A stretch of 45,856 nucleotides of DNA from Acuticoccus sp039189655 (GTDB taxonomy: Bacteria; Pseudomonadota; Alphaproteobacteria; Rhizobiales; Amorphaceae). A program made the translations under genes and the position numbers. The notes below the pieces were generated by a model. The model had not been told where the DNA came from. It made no database searches and saw only the letters and a list, made by a program, of their open reading frames with translations. Shown piece after piece: positions 42,366 through 45,856 of this stretch (position 1 is its first letter; each line of letters starts with the position of its first letter). The DNA is taken from positions 1-45,856 of the forward strand of contig JBCCYN010000014.1 of NCBI GenBank assembly GCA_039189655.1. The letters run 5' to 3'.

Positions 42366-42958
42366 CGCACAGCGCGAACGCCATCCAAAACCATGGTGGT
42401 CACCACCTCGGCATACTGCGCCCGGGTGAGCGATCCGTCTGGCCGGAACCACATGTAGATCCAGTTCAAAATCCCAAAAATCGACATGGTGACGGGGGTG
42501 AGCACTGGCCGTTCGCGATCAATGTCTGGGGCGATTTGGCGAATGGCGGCAGAGAACCGTCTCACGATCCGCCGTTCTATGGTGCGGACTACTTCGTCCT
42601 GGTCGACGGGCAGCATGTTGGTGGCGGCAATCTGAACTTTGTGCTTGTCGTCCGCGTCCTCGTAGTTGTCGATTACTGCGCGGATGAGGAGACGCAATCG
42701 TTCTTCGCCCGTTAGGTCGATCCGGTCAGCACGTTCGACGGCGTCTTCCAAGTCTTCAAGGTGCGTGCGGACAATATCGAAGATGAGTGCGTCTTTACTT
42801 TCGTAGTAGTGGTAGAGCAGCGCTTTGGAGATACTGCCGCGCCGAGCGATTTCCGCCATGGACGCCCTATCAAATCCCAGCTCGGCAAAAACCGAAGCAG
42901 CGGTGTTTTGAATGTGGCGACGCTTGTCCTCGTAGTCGACCGCGCGGGTGCGGGCCAT
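42362..42958 (-). CDS. paaR: TetR-family regulator, PaaR-type
   Basis: 198 aa. N-terminal helix-turn-helix IQNTAASVFAELGFDRASMAEIARRGSISKALLYHYYESKDALIF; C-terminal ligand domain of the PaaR/TetR_C type. Expected to repress the paa genes until phenylacetyl-CoA binds. ATG 42958 follows a purine-poor stretch with GGAGG inside the leader (minus strand AACCTCC is the complement side, so the site is weak). A palindromic operator lies 58-72 bp upstream, consistent with autoregulation. The name rests on context. Confidence 0.88.
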   Translation of the reverse strand: MARTRAVDYEDKRRHIQNTAASVFAELGFDRASMAEIARRGSISKALLYHYYESKDALIFDIVRTHLEDLEDAVERADRIDLTGEERLRLLIRAVIDNYEDADDKHKVQIAATNMLPVDQDEVVRTIERRIVRRFSAAIRQIAPDIDRERPVLTPVTMSIFGILNWIYMWFRPDGSLTRAQYAEVVTTMVLDGVRAVR

Positions 42959-43015
42959 AAGGAGGTTCTCCGTTCCTCAGCGCGAACGACCGTTGACACA
43001 CAGGGCCGTAATTTC

Positions 43016-43030
43016 CCGACCGGTCGGTCA
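43016..43030. promoter_or_regulatory. Putative PaaR operator upstream of paaR
   Basis: Plus strand CCGACCGGTCGGTCA, the exact reverse complement of the 15-bp site before the thiolase gene; core palindrome 43016-43027. It sits in the 91-bp gap between paaK (stop 43050) and paaR (start 42958). On the minus strand it overlaps a TTGACC -35-like hexamer. Confidence 0.7.
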
Positions 43031-43049
43031 ATCTTTAGCGAACGGTGTC

Positions 43050-44360
43050 TCACCCTTTGGCGCGGTTGTCCACCACGCGTCGCGCCTTGCCCATGGAGCG
43101 CTCCAGCGAACCCTTGTCGGCGACCTGCACTTGCGCACTCACGCCCACAACATTCTTGATGTGATGGGCAAGCTCCTGGGCTGCATCCTCCCGGTGCCCG
43201 ACCCCCAGGGAGGTTTCGGCGGCCTCGACGCGCACGGTCATCACATCAAGGCGTTCTGGCCGGGTCAATTCGATGACAAAGTGGGGCGCCAGACCCGCAC
43301 AGCGCAAAATCTGCTCTTCAATCTGGGTGGGAAACACGTTCACCCCTCGCAGGATGATCATGTCGTCGGAGCGCCCTGTGATTTTCTCGATGCGCCGCAT
43401 AGTGCGCGCCGTTCCAGGCAACAACGCGGTGAGGTCGCGGGTGCGATAGCGGATGATAGGCATCGCTTCTTTCGTGAGCGACGTGAACACCAGCTCACCC
43501 GTCGCCCCGTCCGGCAGCACCTCTCCAGTCTCCGGATCGATGATCTCTGGATAAAAATGATCCTCCCACACATGAAGACCATCCTTGGTCTCCACACACT
43601 CCTGAGCAACGCCTGGGCCGATGACTTCGGAGAGCCCATAAATATCCACCGCGTGCATATCGAAGGCTTTTTCCAATTCCATGCGCATGGCGTTGGTCCA
43701 AGGCTCGGCGCCAAAAATGCCCACCTCGAGCGAAGACTTGCGTGGGTCTTTGCCCTGGCGGCGGAACTCGTCGAGGATCGAGAGCATGTAGGACGGCGTG
43801 ACCATAATGACCCGGGGGCGAAAGTCCTCGATCAGGGTCACCTGACGCTCGGTCATGCCGCCCGAGACCGGCACCACCGTGCAACCAAGCAACTCAGCAC
43901 CCGCGTGCGCACCCAGCCCACCCGTGAAAAGGCCATACCCATAGGCGTTGTGCAGGCAGTCTCCGGAGCGCCCTCCGGCGGCACGGATGGATCGAGCGAC
44001 CACCTGAGCCCAAACGTCGAGATCGCGCTCAGTATAGCCCACCACCGTCGGCTTGCCGGTGGTTCCCGACGATGCATGGACCCGGCGCACCTCGGACTGG
44101 CGAACGGCAAACATGCCGAAGGGATAGCTCGCCCGAAGGTCGCCCTTAGACGTGAACGGGAACTTTTTTAGGTCGCCCGGCACCTTCAGATCGTCAGGGT
44201 GTGCGCCGTTCTCGTCGAAGTGTTGGCGGTAAAACGATGAGTTTTCGTAGGCGTGGCGAAGCGACCATTTTAGCCGCTGAAGCTGAAGGGCGACGATTTC
44301 GTCCCGCGAAGCCGTCTCGATCGGATCAAGGTCGCCCACGGGGGGCCTAAGCGTTTCCAT
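43050..44360 (-). CDS. paaK: Phenylacetate-CoA ligase PaaK
   Basis: Activates phenylacetate to phenylacetyl-CoA with ATP, the entry step of the pathway. 436 aa, the family length. AMP-binding motif VHASSGTTGKPTVVGYTERD (SSGTTGKP), the family segment NAYGYGLFTGGLGAHAGAE and the C-terminal AMP-binding domain with ITGRSDDMIILRGVNVFPTQIE. ATG 44360 chosen: the frame is open to 44627, but the extra 89 residues are basic and unlike the family. Upstream of paaR on the same strand; no CCGACCGGTCGG palindrome was found before it. Confidence 0.96.
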   Translation of the reverse strand: METLRPPVGDLDPIETASRDEIVALQLQRLKWSLRHAYENSSFYRQHFDENGAHPDDLKVPGDLKKFPFTSKGDLRASYPFGMFAVRQSEVRRVHASSGTTGKPTVVGYTERDLDVWAQVVARSIRAAGGRSGDCLHNAYGYGLFTGGLGAHAGAELLGCTVVPVSGGMTERQVTLIEDFRPRVIMVTPSYMLSILDEFRRQGKDPRKSSLEVGIFGAEPWTNAMRMELEKAFDMHAVDIYGLSEVIGPGVAQECVETKDGLHVWEDHFYPEIIDPETGEVLPDGATGELVFTSLTKEAMPIIRYRTRDLTALLPGTARTMRRIEKITGRSDDMIILRGVNVFPTQIEEQILRCAGLAPHFVIELTRPERLDVMTVRVEAAETSLGVGHREDAAQELAHHIKNVVGVSAQVQVADKGSLERSMGKARRVVDNRAKG

Positions 44361-44538
44361 CCCGGTCTTTCTTCCCCGGTTTTTCGTCACGTTCCGACGC
44401 GCCGGGAGCGGCACTGCCACCTGGGCGCGTTTCAGAGCAGTGGAAGCATGTCGCGGCGCGTGCCGTGCGTAAAGGCGGTGGCGGAAGGAGGCGCGGTGGG
44501 AGGAGGCCAGCTGGGGAAACGCGCCATCGGTCGATAAG

Positions 44539-45856
44539 TTAACGCGTCTTTCTGCGAGTGCGCCCGCTACCGCCGCGTCGCCAGTCCGCTGAACTCTTCT
44601 TGTGGCGCATGGGCATGTGCATCGCAAAAGCGCGGGTCATTTCAACGTCGGTGAGGACGGCCACATCCGCGCCATGGTCCGCGGAGGTGGCAAGATAGTG
44701 TGCGACGTGGCGGGTAAGGAGGCCGGGTCCCGTCGCAAGCCAAATCGACTCGTTGGAGTAGTGAAGCATCGCCTCGCTCGCCTCTTCGAGCGCCGCAACA
44801 ATCACCGGGTGGCGGGGGGCGGCGGCAATCACATTGTTTGCGATGGTTCCCAGCCTTTCCTGCCCCACCACGAGACCTGCGCCGTTGGGAAGGAAGCCAT
44901 CAACATAAGTCAAGCAAAGGTCATCCGCGTCCACATAGACCCCGCCGACGGCGGCAAGAACGGCCAGCCGGAAAATGTCAGCTCGCCGCGCGGGCTCCAT
45001 CGCAAGGCGGAATGCCCTCTGCACCACCGTGCTGTGATAGCGCAGGAGAAACGAGCGCACCGCCGCCGTGTCGTAGAGGCGGTGCTCCGCCGCGCCAGCA
45101 CCTTGGCGCGTGGCGGCGATCGCCCTTTCGACGTCGGGCGGCAGCTCCTTGTCGCTCCAATATTGGTGGACGATGCGCGGGATGGATGACCCGCCTTCGG
45201 TCACCATCGCGTCGACGGTCTTTGCTAGGCGGCCGGCCCTGCGGCTTGCAATCAGGTAGGCGATGGCAACGCCGGTGTGGCCAGGTTCGCGCGCCACTTC
45301 CACTCTGAGCCCGTCGACACCGTCGCCGGGGGGCGAACGCAGCAGATCGCGGGCACGTTCCGTAACCTGCGGGTGGAGATCGAATTCGTTGAGCATCTGA
45401 CCGAAGATCGTCAGGCGCGCCCGCGAAAGGGCCACCGATGCGACGACCTTGCGAAACTTACGGTGCCGTTCCAGCGTCTCGAGCGCCGTCCAGGCCCTCG
45501 CCGTTTCGAGGCGCGTGACCTCGATGCTGGTAAGGATGCGCAGCGCTTCGGCGCTGGAGGGATCTTCGTCCACCGCGTCCTTCCCATGTTGGGCTGCCTT
45601 ATCAAGATCGAGTGCGGCAAGCTCGATCACCGCCCGGCAAAGGGACACCAGGGACGCTGCCATGCGGTTGGACTGGCGAACTTTGTCAGCCTCGCCTCGC
45701 GCCTCGTCGAGCCGGCCAAGATCGACCAAAGCGCGCACCAGTTGGTATACACTGCGCGCATCTCCACTGGCGGCGGCCTCGCGAAGTGCCGCCAATCCGG
45801 CTTCTCGCTCACCCACGGCCCAAAAGCACTTGGCGCGAACGCGGCGCAGCGATGGA
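44539..45856 (-). CDS. TPR protein with DXD sugar-binding glycosyltransferase domain, 5' end outside the window
   Basis: At least 438 residues; the frame runs open through the window edge, with LRRVRAKCFWAVGEREAGLAALREAAA before the first in-window GTG, so the N-terminus lies outside. The N-terminal half is TPR-like (REAAASGDARSVYQLVRALVDLGRLDEARGEADKV). The C-terminal half matches the OCH1/Gly_transf_sug family: IPRIVHQYWSDKELPPDV, ARRADIFRLAVLAAVGGVYVDADDLCL (DXD motif), ATGPGLLTRHVAHYL. Ends in a Lys/Arg-rich tail. Donor and acceptor unknown; probably surface polysaccharide or protein glycosylation. Confidence 0.85.
   Translation of the reverse strand, partial: PSLRRVRAKCFWAVGEREAGLAALREAAASGDARSVYQLVRALVDLGRLDEARGEADKVRQSNRMAASLVSLCRAVIELAALDLDKAAQHGKDAVDEDPSSAEALRILTSIEVTRLETARAWTALETLERHRKFRKVVASVALSRARLTIFGQMLNEFDLHPQVTERARDLLRSPPGDGVDGLRVEVAREPGHTGVAIAYLIASRRAGRLAKTVDAMVTEGGSSIPRIVHQYWSDKELPPDVERAIAATRQGAGAAEHRLYDTAAVRSFLLRYHSTVVQRAFRLAMEPARRADIFRLAVLAAVGGVYVDADDLCLTYVDGFLPNGAGLVVGQERLGTIANNVIAAAPRHPVIVAALEEASEAMLHYSNESIWLATGPGLLTRHVAHYLATSADHGADVAVLTDVEMTRAFAMHMPMRHKKSSADWRRGGSGRTRRKTR

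Noticed and set aside
44361..44627. N-terminal extension of PaaK (89 codons)
   Set aside because: Basic, Ala/Arg-rich and outside the family length; it also overlaps the preceding gene.

Overview
The window comes from a high-GC purple phototrophic alphaproteobacterium, probably of the Hyphomicrobiales type. Three things point there: an alphaproteobacterial rpoD/dnaG/GatB-YqeY block divergent from carA, a light-harvesting 2 (LH2) pucBA cluster with pucC, and a PaaR-controlled aerobic phenylacetate cluster. I see no rRNA, tRNA, CRISPR array, insertion sequence or phage gene. The window looks like ordinary chromosome with several accessory metabolic islands.

Layout. Positions 1-6.4 kb hold information processing and carbamoyl phosphate genes: rpoD (3' end cut by the window edge), dnaG and a GatB/YqeY protein leftward; carA and a GNAT acetyltransferase rightward. 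6.4-11 kb holds an unknown acidic protein and a three-subunit molybdenum hydroxylase (medium-small-large order) whose large subunit has Ser where the family has its catalytic Glu. 11-15.3 kb: ribA, then a type III CoA-transferase followed by a thiamine-diphosphate enzyme. 15.4-17.2 kb: a YeeE/YedE sulfur transporter with a periplasmic DUF302 protein. 17.4-21 kb: a TTC38-like repeat protein, OpgC and SurE. 21-29 kb (leftward): murA, a His-rich membrane GGDEF-EAL protein, uvrD, a NUDIX gene broken by an amber codon, and a histone-deacetylase-like amidohydrolase. 29.2-31.4 kb: a CoA-transferase/HMG-CoA-lyase-like pair.

31.6-34.9 kb is the most distinctive part: a leftward operon pucB-pucA-(unknown repeat protein)-pucC-def. 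pucB (59 aa) and pucA (50 aa) are very short genes. Upstream lies a sigma-70 type promoter with a perfect TTGACA and two PpsR/CrtJ-like half-palindromes 8 bp apart, one covering the -35 box. PucA has Phe44-Met45 where B800-850 complexes have Tyr44-Trp45, which predicts a blue-shifted B800-820-like antenna. The operon ends in a peptide deformylase that overlaps pucC and has no ribosome site of its own. This is notable because the alpha-subunit Met1, with its N-terminal modification, ligates the B800 pigment in the best-studied LH2.

35.1-44.4 kb is the phenylacetate pathway: thiolase, paaABCDE (epoxidase), paaZ (ring opening) rightward; paaR (TetR) and paaK (CoA ligase) leftward. An identical 15-bp palindromic site lies before the thiolase and before paaR. 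The paaF/G/H/I steps are not in the window. The right end is a partial TPR-glycosyltransferase gene.
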